A stretch of DNA of 64,000 bases from Micropterix aruncella. Taxonomy: Eukaryota > Arthropoda > Insecta > Lepidoptera > Micropterigidae. Location: the NCBI GenBank assembly GCA_944548615.1, contig OX155950.1:37241155-37305154 (forward strand). The letters are read 5' to 3'. Below, piece by piece: positions 22,501 to 29,699 of this stretch. Under the pieces are notes generated by a model that did not search any database, had not been told where the DNA came from, and was given only the letters and a program-made list of their open reading frames with translations. The position numbers and the translations under genes were made by a program. Positions within the stretch are counted from its first letter, which is position 1, and each line of letters begins with the position of its first letter.

Positions 22501-25500
22501 GATATTAAAAGAACATCTGAGAAGTCGAATCTGAGAGGTCGGGAGCTAATGGGCCCTTGCTGAGTTGGCCACGAAGACCCATTCTGTTCAGGGTTGGTCA
22601 CACTCACGGGTCAACACCCATCCGACGGCCTCCACGCATGAAGTGCGACCCTGGGTAGGACTCTGGCCTCAGGGTTAGTTTCCCCTAGGAATCAAACTTC
22701 TGGCGCTCCTGGTCGGTCTGCGCACCGTGCGGCTTTAGCCAATCGATTGCGTACTCTGACTAACAGTCGGGGAAGTCGGGAAGCAGTACTGTTTCCTATA
22801 GAGCGGGGGTGGTTGCGGACCTTACGGCGACTGCTCTTGAAACGACCATCGGCTACACGATCCTGGGTGAACAGCCGGGCAAAAGATGCCGTGGTCCGTG
22901 ATAGATTCGGTATACACCGTTTCACCGCTTCGTAAGGGAGAGGACCGCGCAAGTAACCTCGAACTCGTAACTATTCGAGAGATTGGAGTAATCTGGTTGC
23001 AATTGGAAGTAAGGGTGTGAGTGTAAGCCCGCTGGGTAACACTCCTGGCTATCTCGCGGTTAAGGCGTTGGCCTCTTACGGGTTTGTGGCGGAGCTAGAC
23101 GGTGGACTGTTCTGTCCAAGTCTTCTGTGCTTACTCCAGGGAGATTGAACGACTAACCGTTAAAACTTCCTGAGGTGACGGGCTCGCCCGTTGTAGTCGA
23201 CAACTCTAGGTCGAAAATTTGACGATAATGACGCAGTAGTGAGAATGCGCAGTGGATGCAATGCCGCAGTGCAGAAATTTTCAGGTTATCGGGATGACGT
23301 ATTTTTAGAAGGGGTCTTTTATATCCAGAAAACATATAAATGATTGTGTCGAAATTAGAAGACCATACAATAAAAATGAACTTTATCATACTCACTATCA
23401 CTTTTTATTGATCGTCTTAGCAGACGAGCGAAACCAGTAAAGCTGGTTTGGTTAATAAACAAGTAAAATTTAATGTTTAATGCTAATTTGTATAGGAAGG
23501 AGTAGAGAAAGATTGTTTAGCATTCTTTAAAAGCAATAAATACTCAATTAGGTATTTTGTAAGCGGCCGCAAAAAGACAAGGTTAAAGTAATTGCTTAAA
23601 TTATATATAAACAAAATAACTATGTAAATATTTTTTTTTAACTTTTTTCAGACTGAAACAGCTTATATTTGCAGCATTGGCAGCGGCGTCGAAATCGTCG
23701 CTAAGGTTGTAATCGCCTCCGTAAATTATTTTTTTCCCATTCCGAACAGGAAATTGTTTTTCATTGCAACCATTATGGCGGCTTTGTCAAGAATCGGTTA
23801 GTATTTTGGTTTTTAGGTTAAATTATATTTATACTGTCTGTTTTTTTTCCAAGATGATTAAATTCTGTCAAAATAAATTACATATTGATCCACCGACATT
23901 ATAAGATATTTAAAGTTGAGATAAAATGCATTTTGTCTTGACTTCATTCATTCTTTACTTCATTGGCAACATTACTTGTCAACTTTTCTTGAGCTGTCAA
24001 GCTTGCATCACGAAAAAAGACATCCTCAAATTTCTTCCGCAGTAAATAAAGAAGTTTTCAAAAAAAGAACCAAAAAAATATATTTTTAGGGCCCTGTAAA
24101 ATTAGAAAACCAAAATAGTTTTTTTTTGTTTCCTTTTTTTTTAAATATTAGAATTACAAAAATGGTAAATGTTGTTTAGTTGAATAGAGATATTATCATA
24201 TTTAGTAAAACAACTAGGCTGCCATCATAATTAGGTTTGCCGGTAAGAAGAAGTATAAGAAATGTTTAGAAATACAGAAAACAAAAATGGAAGATGAAAT
24301 AAAGAAACTCAAAAAGCTACATAATTCAAAACCGGTAAGTAATTTAATAGGTAATGAGGTTCTCTGTCACCGTGCCAGATTGTTTCTTGTAGGTATATAC
24401 AATTATGTATAATTTACACACAATAAAATTACAATATTAAAACAATAAAAAAAATACATATGAACGGTGGAAAAATATTTTTATATAGGAGCATCTTCAT
24501 AGCTTATTATTACTCAATAAGTTTATATGTCAAATTTATTTAAAAAAAAGTACATGTGGTTCCTCAGCACATTTATTAACTTATGACCTAGTTCTTAAAG
24601 TAATTATGTAATACTTAGCTCAGAGAAAAAATTCTCAAGGGGAAAGTTCCAAGTGTCATGGAACTTGGAAGGATTTTAAGGACAGTAATTTATGAAGTTG
24701 CAACAATTTCAAGGAATTATAAATAAATCATCTTAATGTGTCTTAATTTACTGAGACTGGACTGAAATCATCTTAATTTATATGAGAAGTTATTTCCCAT
24801 TAAATTACGATAATATTCTTTTTCATACTATGGTCTCGCAGCAAGTCTTTTTTTTAGTAGCAAGAGAAGGTTTATCTAAAAGAGACATGCCGAATCTTAC
24901 AATGAGGATTATTATAATTGATACATCCGGGGCTATCTTTGAACACCTTAAGGCGACATGAGACCTCAGAAAATATCCGAAATGAGCGTACACGCAAAGA
25001 AATAGACGGGGTCAATTTTGTAGGGCTTGACCAATAAAAATCCAACGTTGACGAAGCGCCAGGCAGAGGTTCCACTTGCGCCGGCGACCAAGCGCATACA
25101 AAACTTTCTATCGCAGCGCTAGCACAGAATAACTGTCTTTGCGCAATGGTGGTAAAAAGGTGTTAATGGCAAATCATATTTAGTGTAACTCTCAAAGCGC
25201 TCTCACGTTTTAATTAATTGTAATTAATTTATGGCCTGAATAAAGAATGTGGCCACGCGCGACGCTAGAGAATTAACCAGTCAATTTAATAAAATTAAAA
25301 TAAAACAAACTGACCACTTACATTGCAGGAGTAATCGCGCCTGAAAGTTTCGAAATCAGTCTTAAGCCTTAATGTTTAAGGCAATGAGCAACTTTTTTGA
25401 GTTCAAATTGTAAATTGGTTCCTTATCGAGAGATTCGCTTATGAGAAATGCTTATATTAAAAAAGAAACATAAAACTAAAATTCTTTAGATATGGTCGTT

Positions 25501-26014
25501 CTCAGGTATCATGTCACCTTAATCATACTAGCCTTCGAATCATCATATTTCAACAATATAATATTTTCAGCGATGTTTTATAAATACTTTTATTTTCAGC
25601 GATGATACAAAAAGCGGGTATGGTCTACGTGTTGGTCTGGTACGCATTTATATGCGCTTTCCGATCACTATCTCAAGTCACTTCCAATCTCGTCATATTA
25701 GACCTAGTGCCAAAAGAGAGATTACCGGCAGCTTTCAGCTTGTATTATGCCGTTTCGTTAATTTTATTCGCAGTGGGAAATTACATTATAGGTATGATTA
25801 AATTTGGCGACGCTAAACTTAATTTTTGTAATACTTTAAATTATGATTTTATATGTTTTCAGTGTTAGTGCGTGAAAACACGGAAGGATTTCACATTGTA
25901 ATACACACTATAAATATTTCAAGTGTTGTGTGCGTTACTTTATGGACTGTGGAATATTGCATTCGAAATAAGATATTTTCCAGAGCTTATACATATCTTC
26001 TAAAATTGTGTTAG
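7453..26014 (+). CDS. Monocarboxylate-transporter-like protein (SLC16/MFS), 8 exons, 454 aa
   Basis: Join of 7453-7536, 12072-12201, 12275-12427, 17215-17578, 17650-17794, 23652-23796, 25600-25791 and 25863-26014 (1365 nt, 454 aa plus stop). It is a plasma-membrane solute carrier of the SLC16 major-facilitator family, with 12 predicted membrane helices. Evidence: N-terminal PPEGGWGYVV equals the family signature [D/E]G[G]WGW; TM4-5 contains YFVRHRTSVVSLAETF; TM5-6 has GFQGTVLILLALNL; the loop between TM6 and TM7 is short and charged (residues ~197-250); TM8 reads GVEIVAKV. An in-frame stop at 7432-7434 fixes 7453 as the first ATG. The lysine that human MCT1 uses in TM1 is absent, and the TM8 Asp/Arg pair is Glu306/Lys310, so lactate is not a safe substrate guess. 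All splice sites are GT/AG with matching phases. The length is near the short end of the family, with an abrupt cytoplasmic tail. Confidence 0.9.
7537..8640. other. Intron 1, first part: LINE tail and AT-rich DNA
   Basis: Around 7780-8000 a minus-strand LINE 3' tail is suggested: tttatttatttatt reads (aaat)n on the minus strand, next to 'cacatttttcacggcagtacattg'. The rest, including short repeats of gtgtagtg near 8070-8130, is not recognised. Confidence 0.4.
8697..8828 (+). pseudogene. Mariner transposase fragment (DDE core)
   Basis: The frame reads HHDSVSCRTAKNFL then SHPPYISDLAPCDFF then a stop. This matches the mariner block around the second and third catalytic acids (HHDNA..H, HPPYSPDLAP.D). 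No ends or start are visible; it is a dead fragment in intron 1. Confidence 0.75.
8829..9098 (+). repeat. Diverged family A piece (A7)
   Basis: Carries the family A 3' portion: 'ctcgcggtaagacgttagactctcacggg' near 8937-8965, then 'atggtggactatcttgt' and the terminal 'cctgcggtggcagattcgcccgttg'. It sits between two mariner scraps. Confidence 0.6.
9100..9520 (+). pseudogene. Second mariner transposase fragment
   Basis: Broken frames give GHVATVALENHRTMNADWYTT, then IILHHDSANFPTTRHTNEFL (each a separate stretch), then LPEEAVEEYIKKCF and KKKVMKIGLYA. This order matches the C-terminal half of mariner (SETMAR-like) transposases. Several stops and frameshifts. Confidence 0.7.
9521..10088. other. 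Intron 1, unassigned
   Basis: The stretch 9540-9720 is less AT-rich and has an open frame (9523-9861) without recognisable domains, so I do not call a gene. The rest is AT-rich. Confidence 0.35.
10089..10504. mobile_element. MITE with ~46-bp TIRs and foldback centre
   Basis: Left end ggtgttattactgcacgggc and its continuation (gtgggtaaatcagtacaa) reappear inverted at the right end. Inner blocks gcgccatctagcggtaggta and taccaaccgctagatagcgc also pair. TA lies a few bases outside each end. The inner core is shared with the MITE at 55864-56274. Confidence 0.8.
10505..11184. other. Intron 1, unassigned AT-rich DNA
   Basis: No coding, repeat or structural signal that I could name. Confidence 0.4.
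11185..11960 (-). pseudogene. LINE 3' end: RT C-terminus, UTR and tail
   Basis: The minus-strand frame (11936 to 11751) includes HSTRAREQLAIVPKHKT, FQCSFSYYCAVVWNRL and FKYHYESLY, the terminal domain of CR1-like LINE RTs. The 3' UTR and an (aaat)n-type tail follow on the minus strand at about 11215-11185. A 5'-truncated insertion in intron 1. Confidence 0.7.
12072..12201 (+). CDS. Transporter exon 2 (residues 29-72)
   Basis: Acceptor ttccag at 12066-12071, donor gtttgc. Encodes the end of TM1 (FGFLTSHGILF), a short loop and the start of TM2 (TTANSYMFIFS). Ends in phase 1, completing Gly72 with the next exon. Confidence 0.85.
12202..12274 (+). other. Transporter intron 2 (73 bp)
   Basis: A short intron with a poly-pyrimidine tail (ttctttttag). 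Its minimal size contrasts with the repeat-filled introns 1, 3 and 5. Confidence 0.8.
12275..12427 (+). CDS. Transporter exon 3 (residues 72-123)
   Basis: Encodes the end of TM2 and TM3 (RIVCLLGAALLLSGDILLL) and the start of TM4 (HFLIAQALLKG). Phase 1 at both ends, donor gtaaat. Confidence 0.9.
12570..12628. repeat. Short tandem motif, cagcggtataactgcagtatag
   Basis: The motif 'gcggtataactgcagtata' occurs twice, 32 bases apart, directly beside the MITE that follows. Confidence 0.6.
12630..13526. mobile_element. MITE-like element with ~36-bp TIRs and internal tandem repeat
   Basis: The left end (ctatattcaccacgcagattccgaatctg) is inverted at 13490-13526. Inside, a 186-bp unit is repeated at 12838 and 13024; each unit starts with the palindrome gaatttcgcgcgaaattc or a one-base variant and includes 'ttaacatgtgttagcgat'. 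Further inner inverted pieces involve 'gataacaatt/aattgttatc'. No transposase. Confidence 0.75.
13730..14530 (-). pseudogene. hAT (Buster-like) transposase remnant
   Basis: The + strand left end reads cagtggttcccaatt, a typical hAT terminal repeat. On the minus strand broken frames give LWLQKLAYVSDIFTKLNELN and later MQLAKSVERATQLFSR, matching the ZBED5/Buster-type 'LAYLADIF..LNELN' region. Many breaks. The distal terminal repeat was not found. Confidence 0.65.
14531..15088. other. Intron 3, unassigned AT-rich DNA
   Basis: No coding or repeat structure recognised. Confidence 0.4.
15089..15373 (-). pseudogene. OTU-domain-like fragment
   Basis: A 94-residue frame reads VVPITGDFLFLAISYIL then AREVREKIVSHV then SHDSNGDNYSSAAVYN and FTFGSL. 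This resembles OTU cysteine-protease domains (DGNCLFRAISY..., REVRxxIVxHV), often carried by transposable elements. The DGNC motif is TGDF here, so the catalytic cysteine is missing. Both ends stop abruptly. It lies in intron 3, opposite to the host gene, and is probably transposon-derived. Confidence 0.55.
15521..15794. repeat. Two tandem copies of a 137-bp unit
   Basis: Both units start atttgtttatttgtttattagag (15521 and 15658) and run through 'catctaatatcgtttct' and 'ctttgaaaccccttttcaccc' to 'gaatttcgaaaa/gaattttggaaa'. Similarity is about 85-90 percent by eye. Adjacent to the LINE fragment. Confidence 0.8.
15840..16912 (+). pseudogene. LINE RT remnant (FADD box to C-terminus) with tail
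   Basis: The first frame includes CALFADDVKIFHQITDAREAEKLQQD, here stated as CALFADDVKIF and REAEKLQQDI, with the RT catalytic FADD. After frame breaks, 16411-16731 reads NTLETRRYISLIIFAYKL and NYTARRSQLLF, the CR1-type end. The 3' tail is (atga)n near 16890-16912. Located in intron 3. Confidence 0.75.
17215..17578 (+). CDS. Transporter exon 4 (residues 123-244)
   Basis: The largest exon: end of TM4, the TM4-5 loop (YFVRHRTSVVSLAETF), TM5, TM6 (GTVLILLALNLHSVCSAL) and most of the charged central loop. Starts in phase 1 and ends in phase 2 before gtaagt. Confidence 0.9.
17650..17794 (+). CDS. Transporter exon 5 (residues 244-292)
   Basis: Intron 4 is only 71 bp. Encodes the loop end (KVVKSLDLSLFKDAIF) and TM7 (IIGVAFTMYAEQIFVSSIPL). 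Donor gtacgt, phase 0. Confidence 0.9.
17830..18161 (+). pseudogene. LINE RT C-terminal fragment bounded by inverted repeat
   Basis: The frame 17860-18099 includes LRGHSLKLNKTIA, NPRKYFLTNRVVDAWN and INSFKNKLD, a standard CR1-type LINE ending, followed by a (taa)n tail near 18135-18150. The flanks 17830-17849 and 18143-18161 are inverted copies of each other, with one extra base on the left. Confidence 0.75.
18330..18445 (+). pseudogene. Mariner transposase N-terminal scrap
   Basis: From 18356 the frame reads MEKTEFRAVIKYLSL, the N-terminal helix-turn-helix start of mariner transposases (M..TE.RAVIK.L). The frame is lost soon after. Confidence 0.6.
18584..19179. mobile_element. Foldback unit with ~163-bp inverted arms
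   Basis: Arm 18584-18745 (tggtctagagaccaat ... cgcctttgggt ... gtataac) is inverted at 19015-19179 (gtataacacccaaaggcg ... attggtctctaggcca). The 270-bp centre is AT-rich with no coding. It lies between a mariner scrap and the hAT element. Confidence 0.7.
19464..19471. repeat. 8-bp target-site duplication, left (gatgcatc)
   Basis: Identical to 20215-20222; flanks the hAT element exactly at its terminal repeats. Confidence 0.9.
19472..20214 (-). mobile_element. Internally deleted hAT element, 743 bp, with 8-bp TSD
   Basis: The ends are cagtggcgtagc (left) and, inverted, caggggcgtagc (right), typical of ZMYM1-like hAT elements. Both flanks carry gatgcatc, the 8-bp duplication hAT transposases make. 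Autonomous relatives are several kilobases, so most of the transposase has been deleted. Sits in intron 5. Confidence 0.9.
19603..20112 (-). pseudogene. hAT transposase C-terminal (dimerisation) region
   Basis: Reading from 20112 downward, a frame ends IQLIHVIKELI, then an in-frame TAA (19924-19926), then continues LLVIKFNSL and TATAERSFSKLKLIKNYLR, LSDLSLLSIEAE. The ERSFSKLK...LSDL block is the hAT C-terminal dimerisation domain of ZMYM1-type transposases. One premature stop; the N-terminal BED finger and DDE core are absent. Confidence 0.85.
20215..20222. repeat. 8-bp target-site duplication, right (gatgcatc)
   Basis: Partner of 19464-19471. Confidence 0.9.
20223..20845. other. Intron 5, unassigned, with one strong hairpin
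   Basis: A hairpin is visible: taagggctggc at 20382-20392 pairs with gccagccctta at 20454-20464, and cgccagata (20376) is inverted as tatctggcg (20438). Otherwise no known feature. Confidence 0.5.
20859..21550 (-). mobile_element. Family A retroposon copy A2 with 13-bp TSD
   Basis: The flanks 20846-20858 and 21551-21563 are both agcataacttcac. The minus strand runs from ggagctaat to gtcgacagctctag, with all family A blocks and moderate divergence (for example the extra cttacggcgaggcaccgg stretch). No conserved protein. Confidence 0.8.
21695..21950 (+). pseudogene. Mariner transposase fragment
   Basis: The frames read GVVMIEYLYNGATLNGALYAEQ, then DNAPTHKSRVSIAAIEEVGFEY. Both are standard mariner blocks (GV.MIDYL..G.TI.G.YYA; QDNAPAHKS.VA). 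At least one frameshift lies between them. Confidence 0.75.
22318..22442 (+). pseudogene. LINE RT scrap
   Basis: The frame includes KNKKSTGLDDVPVSVIK, equivalent to the RT entry motif KSPGxDxIP, followed by LAPCLTYLYN. No catalytic core is visible downstream. Confidence 0.6.
22535..23205 (+). mobile_element. Family A retroposon copy A3
   Basis: Forward copy from gggagctaatgggccc to gtagtcgacaactctag. Includes the tRNA-like box ctcgcggttaaggcgttggcctcttacgg at 23052-23080. The short direct repeat aggtcg flanks it (weak TSD). In intron 5. Confidence 0.8.
23652..23796 (+). CDS. Transporter exon 6 (residues 293-341)
   Basis: Encodes TM8 (ICSIGSGVEIVAKVVIASVNYFF, stated as GVEIVAKVVIASV) and the start of TM9 (LFFIATIMAALSRI). 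Glu306 and Lys310 occupy the places of the MCT1 TM8 Asp/Arg pair. Phase 0 in, phase 1 out. Confidence 0.9.
23797..25599. other. Intron 6 (1.8 kb), no named element
   Basis: AT-rich. A small hairpin (gttccaagtg..tggaacttgg, about 24645-24671) and a GC-richer stretch at 24990-25110 are visible, but no repeat family or coding region could be named. Two near-identical acceptors (ttttcagcgatg) end the intron at 25570 and 25599; only the second keeps the frame. Confidence 0.5.
25600..25791 (+). CDS. Transporter exon 7 (residues 341-405)
   Basis: Encodes TM10-TM11: VYVLVWYAFICAF, then the loop VPKERLPAAFSLYYAVSLI and FAVGNYII. The ..ERL..A.SLY.. loop is typical of the family. Phase 1 in and out, donor gtatga. 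Confidence 0.9.
25863..26014 (+). CDS. Transporter exon 8 (residues 405-454, stop TAG)
   Basis: Intron 7 is 71 bp. Encodes TM12 (IVIHTINISSVVCVTLW) and a tail of about 20 residues (IRNKIFSRAYTYLLKLC). Confidence 0.9.
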
Positions 26015-26026
26015 TAATTATTTTAA

Positions 26027-26032
26027 AATAAA
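26027..26032 (+). terminator. Possible polyadenylation signal (aataaa)
   Basis: AATAAA lies 13 bases after the stop; a second occurs about 40 bases further in a duplicated 'attattttaaaataaaa'. Which one is used cannot be told. Confidence 0.4.
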
Positions 26033-26293
26033 ATCAGAGGTTGATACATACACAACATTATTTTAAAATAAAAGTGTTTGAAATCACTTATAACAGTAAC
26101 TGGATGTGTAACTTTACCGGCCTGGCGATCTACGAGGAGGTAAAGTATTGGTATCTGCTAGTCAAGCAAAACATTATACAGGAAGGTAATTTAATGACAA
26201 AAATATATTTTCTGATTATGTACGGAATTACAATATGTGTATAATCAAAATTCATAGGCATAATTATTGCTACAATTTTGGCTTAAATCTATA

Positions 26294-27023
26294 TCTATAC
26301 TAATATCATAAAGAGGTAAAGTTTGTGACGTTGTAGGAAGTAATCTCTGGATCTACTGCACCGATGTTGAAAATTCTTTTAGCAATAGGAAGCCACGTTA
26401 TTTGTGAGTGTCATAGGCTATATATTAATCCGAAAAATCAAAAGACTTTTTCGTGGCAGTCAGATTTCCGAAGTAAGTCGGAAAAAACGGTTGAACGAAA
26501 ACGTTTCTAACGAACGCTGCCTTAACGATGAGAGATATATCATTAAGTTCTAGAGAAAAGTTGTAGAGGTTGATAATGCTTACGAAAAAGTAAGCGACAG
26601 CATATGTCTAACTTTTATATATAACAAAAAGTAGTGTTTTATATTTAAAAAAATATTTAAATTGTTAGGTCATGTTTATTGGTCATATTATCAACAATTA
26701 TGAATAACTATCAAATTTATCGTCTCAATTGTTTAAAACAAAAGACTTTTCCCTTTTACTGCATATAATTTTACTTTTACTGCATAAATGGTTAAAGAGA
26801 TAAGACACTCACAAATAAGACACTCACAAGAAGACACTCACAAATAACGGTAATATAGTCAAATTGGAATGCAAATACATACATACATATGCAGTAAAAA
26901 TATAACCCTTCTATTGGCAGTCAGGAAATAAATCATAGCACTCAGTACTAATCAAACCACACTCATAATTTCATCACAAGTAAAAAGTTTTACCGCCCAA
27001 CGAAGTGGGCACGGGTCGGCTAG
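26294..27023 (+). mobile_element. Helitron-like element, LEP1-type (copy C2)
   Basis: Starts TCTATACTAATATCATAAAGAGG, ends gcacgggtcggCTAG, flanked by A and T. It has an internal triple of the ~14-bp unit gacactcacaa(ata)ag at 26805-26845. Just downstream of the transporter gene. Confidence 0.85.
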
Positions 27024-27770
27024 TATTCATATACAAATAAGATAAATATGCATAGATATATATAAAAAAACTAAGACAAATCTACACTAGATAAACTATA
27101 CAAAAAAATCAGATAAAGTTTACAAAAGGAAAAAAATGGATCCCTCCTTAATATTTTTAAGAAGTGTTGATATTTTGCGCAGAGGGAACACACGCTGTGC
27201 AATCTGTAAGTCATAATTATAATAAATTGAATAAATTGACCAAACAACATTATATTTTGATTAATAATTATAAACAATAACATTGTATAAATTATAAACA
27301 ATAACAAAACAAATAACATTGTATTGAAGTTTGTCAATACGCATTGTATTTCGCTTCATAAAGACGAAATTTGGAAAGGTACGCTCGCACAAAACCGCGT
27401 ATTAAACAGATTTTTGGGAAGAATATATGGAAAGATGTAGAGTCGTAGTAAATGCAAAATAACAAAAGCAGTAGTAATTGCAATAGATAGCATTTATTAT
27501 ATAGTGTATAACCAATGGTAATTATCCTGTATGTATATAGTAAGATGAATTCAATTCCTAACTAGCGCCATCTGTGAAAAATGCTAACAATCGTGACTGC
27601 ACGCTTTTTAAACTTTAGCTAGGGAATTCTAACGTTGGATAGCAGAGGTCGGGCGGCACAGCAAAGAAATGAAAAGCAGCTTCATAGAAATTTATTAATG
27701 ACATTTAATGAATATTTAATGACACCATTATAGATTCTAACTTTATTAACAATATTTATTTTTTGTCTCA
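27024..27770. other. Intergenic, unassigned
   Basis: AT-rich; nothing recognised. Confidence 0.4.
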
Positions 27771-27774
27771 GGTC

Positions 27775-27905
27775 TCTCTTACGTCTCAGGGTTCACGGCT
27801 GGTAGATCGCTTTCCCCCTGGGGAATTGCTCTCCGGCGCTAATGGACGGTTTGCGCACCTTGCGGCGTCAGCCACTTGGCTGTGCACTCTGTCTAATTAC
27901 TAAAG
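27775..27905 (+). repeat. Diverged family A piece (A8)
   Basis: Contains 'ggcgctaatggacggtttgcgcaccttgcggcgtcagccacttggctgtgcactctgtctaa', which lines up with the central part of A3/A4 (ggcgctcctggacggtctgcgcaccgtgcgg...). Confidence 0.6.
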
Positions 27906-28899
27906 AAGTGTGCCCAGCGCGCGATGCGTAAGCTCTGCGCCAGCAAATGTATGTATAAGTGCTTGACAAGCATGCCTCATTAGCATGACAAGCATGTCAT
28001 CAAGCCACGTCAAGCGTTGCTTGTCAAGGACATAAATAATTGACAAGCAATTTTGATCGTTTAGGGAACCCTTAAGAAGCCCGCCGTCTGTCTGAGTGTC
28101 ATCGGTAAATTTCGCTGCAGCTCGGTTTGTATATCTCATTCTCTCGCGCTGAAACATATATACTAATAGATAGATAGAAATGACGAAGCCTACTCATGCG
28201 AAACAAATTTGTAAATCTGCGGCAAGCATTACAACCCCCTCGGCGAATATGACATTAGCGTTCTCTCGGGTCGCTGCGTCTAGACGAATTCTCCACACAT
28301 CTATAGCAAATACCAAACAGTGAAGGCATTCAATTACACGCACGAACGCCCTTCGATAATAGGTGGGACGGGACCGAAATAACTATGACTTTTCAACCCT
28401 GGTTGAGTTCAGTTGCGTTCGCGAATTTCAATAGAAACACACGTGGAAGTTTAACGTGTTGCGGGGAGCGATAAACTGCCGCATTGCAGGTAAATTTGGG
28501 TAGTGAATTTTGATTGTATTCTATATATATTTACATCAGAAACATCCTGTGCATTTAAAAAGGCATTAGTGGTGTTTTTTAATTTAATTTAAAGCAAGCA
28601 ATTCACAAAAATATTACATTATCGTTATTATTGGTAAAATTACTAGGTTTTTATAATCAATCAGTCCTTTATAAAAAACATTCATTATGAATGTAATTAT
28701 AGATGGCCAAATAAATTGCTTTTAGTTTTGTCGGACAATGCTTTAAGCGCCACCTGCATGTCTCCGGTTTCTAAAACGTTCTATGGTATTGATCAATATA
28801 ATACCATATACAATCAATGTTACAATTAATTTCGACACTACTGTGCGCCAGTAAATCTAACATTTGAGAAACGAAAGTAACATGTTGTACACCGTGTAA
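27906..28899. other. Intergenic, repeat-poor, unassigned
   Basis: More balanced base composition than its surroundings, with tandem 'gcatgacaagcatg' and 'gacaagcat' motifs near 27964-28035. No coding supported. Confidence 0.35.
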
Positions 28900-29340
28900 A
28901 TAAAATCTCAATCAATAAAGTAACATCTTTAATTTCTCACGTTTTCTCCTCCCCCCGAATGATAAATCACAACGAATAAGGTGAAGGCACTCGCCAAGTG
29001 GTGTCATTCCCACTTTAGCATCAATCATTATCGTCGACAATTTTACGCGTATTAGAATTCCAGAACGAAATGACGTCGCCGCCGTATAACGAATGGCCGT
29101 GAAATTAGGTGGCAGCGCGGGCATCCTAGGGGGTGGGCCATTATGACCAGAGATCTCACGGGGTCGCCGCGTCGAATGCAATGTCAATTACCGCGGCGAG
29201 GGATGCTTTGCTTAATTGCCTCCCGGTTAATTGTGAACCGCGTGCAAATATGCCCTCGGCATATAAATTACAAGGCAGCGGCGACAAACACCCGCGGAGA
29301 GAGCGCGTCATTTATTAAGTATTTATATGTGTAATTGGCG
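28900..29340. promoter_or_regulatory. Candidate cis-regulatory or conserved noncoding region
   Basis: Non-repetitive, moderately GC-rich DNA with several homeodomain-type cores close together: gtcaattacc (~29182), cttaattgcc (~29212), ggttaattgtg (~29225), ataaattac (~29263), gtaattgg (~29331). No conserved ORF. Regulatory function is an inference from base texture and motif density only. Confidence 0.25.
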
Positions 29341-29478
29341 TCTTTTCACGGTGGATACTTTAACTTGGACCACTTTAGTTCGAGTTGAAATCCCAAATAC
29401 AAATAAATTTAACTGTCTGTATGACTTCGAAGACTATCGTGATTGTTTAACATTATGAACAAGATAAAATGAATTTAT

Positions 29479-29614
29479 TGGCGTGAAGTTGTAGCACCCG
29501 ATGTTTCGGCGATGCTGCAACCGCCGTTATCCAGAGTCGACTTACCTGGCAGTCTACTCTGGATAACGGCGGTGGCAACATCACCGAAACGTCGGGCGGT
29601 ACATATTTTACGCC
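29479..29614. repeat. Inverted pair of Penelope-type end sequences
   Basis: Arms 29479-29537 and 29556-29614 are near-perfect inverted copies around an 18-bp spacer. Each arm carries ggataacggcggt..caac.tcaccgaaacgtcggg, which also follows the Penelope-like C-terminus at 59119-59186. Confidence 0.8.
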
Positions 29615-29699
29615 ATGCTGTTTGCTGTTTTTCTTTGTTTTCTTCTTAAATATCACAATATCCATTGCTCACAGTCACCTCCTGAAAAGTACCGATTGG

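Noticed and set aside
24240..24345. Possible extra transporter exon (Lys-rich frame)
   Set aside because: Exons 6 and 7 join in phase within a membrane region; a Lys-rich insert there would disrupt the fold, and no acceptor fits.
25571..25599. Use of the first acceptor for exon 7
   Set aside because: Frame leads to a stop within ten codons.
26806..26846. CRISPR-like short repeats
   Set aside because: Three overlapping ~14-bp units inside a Helitron, with no spacers.
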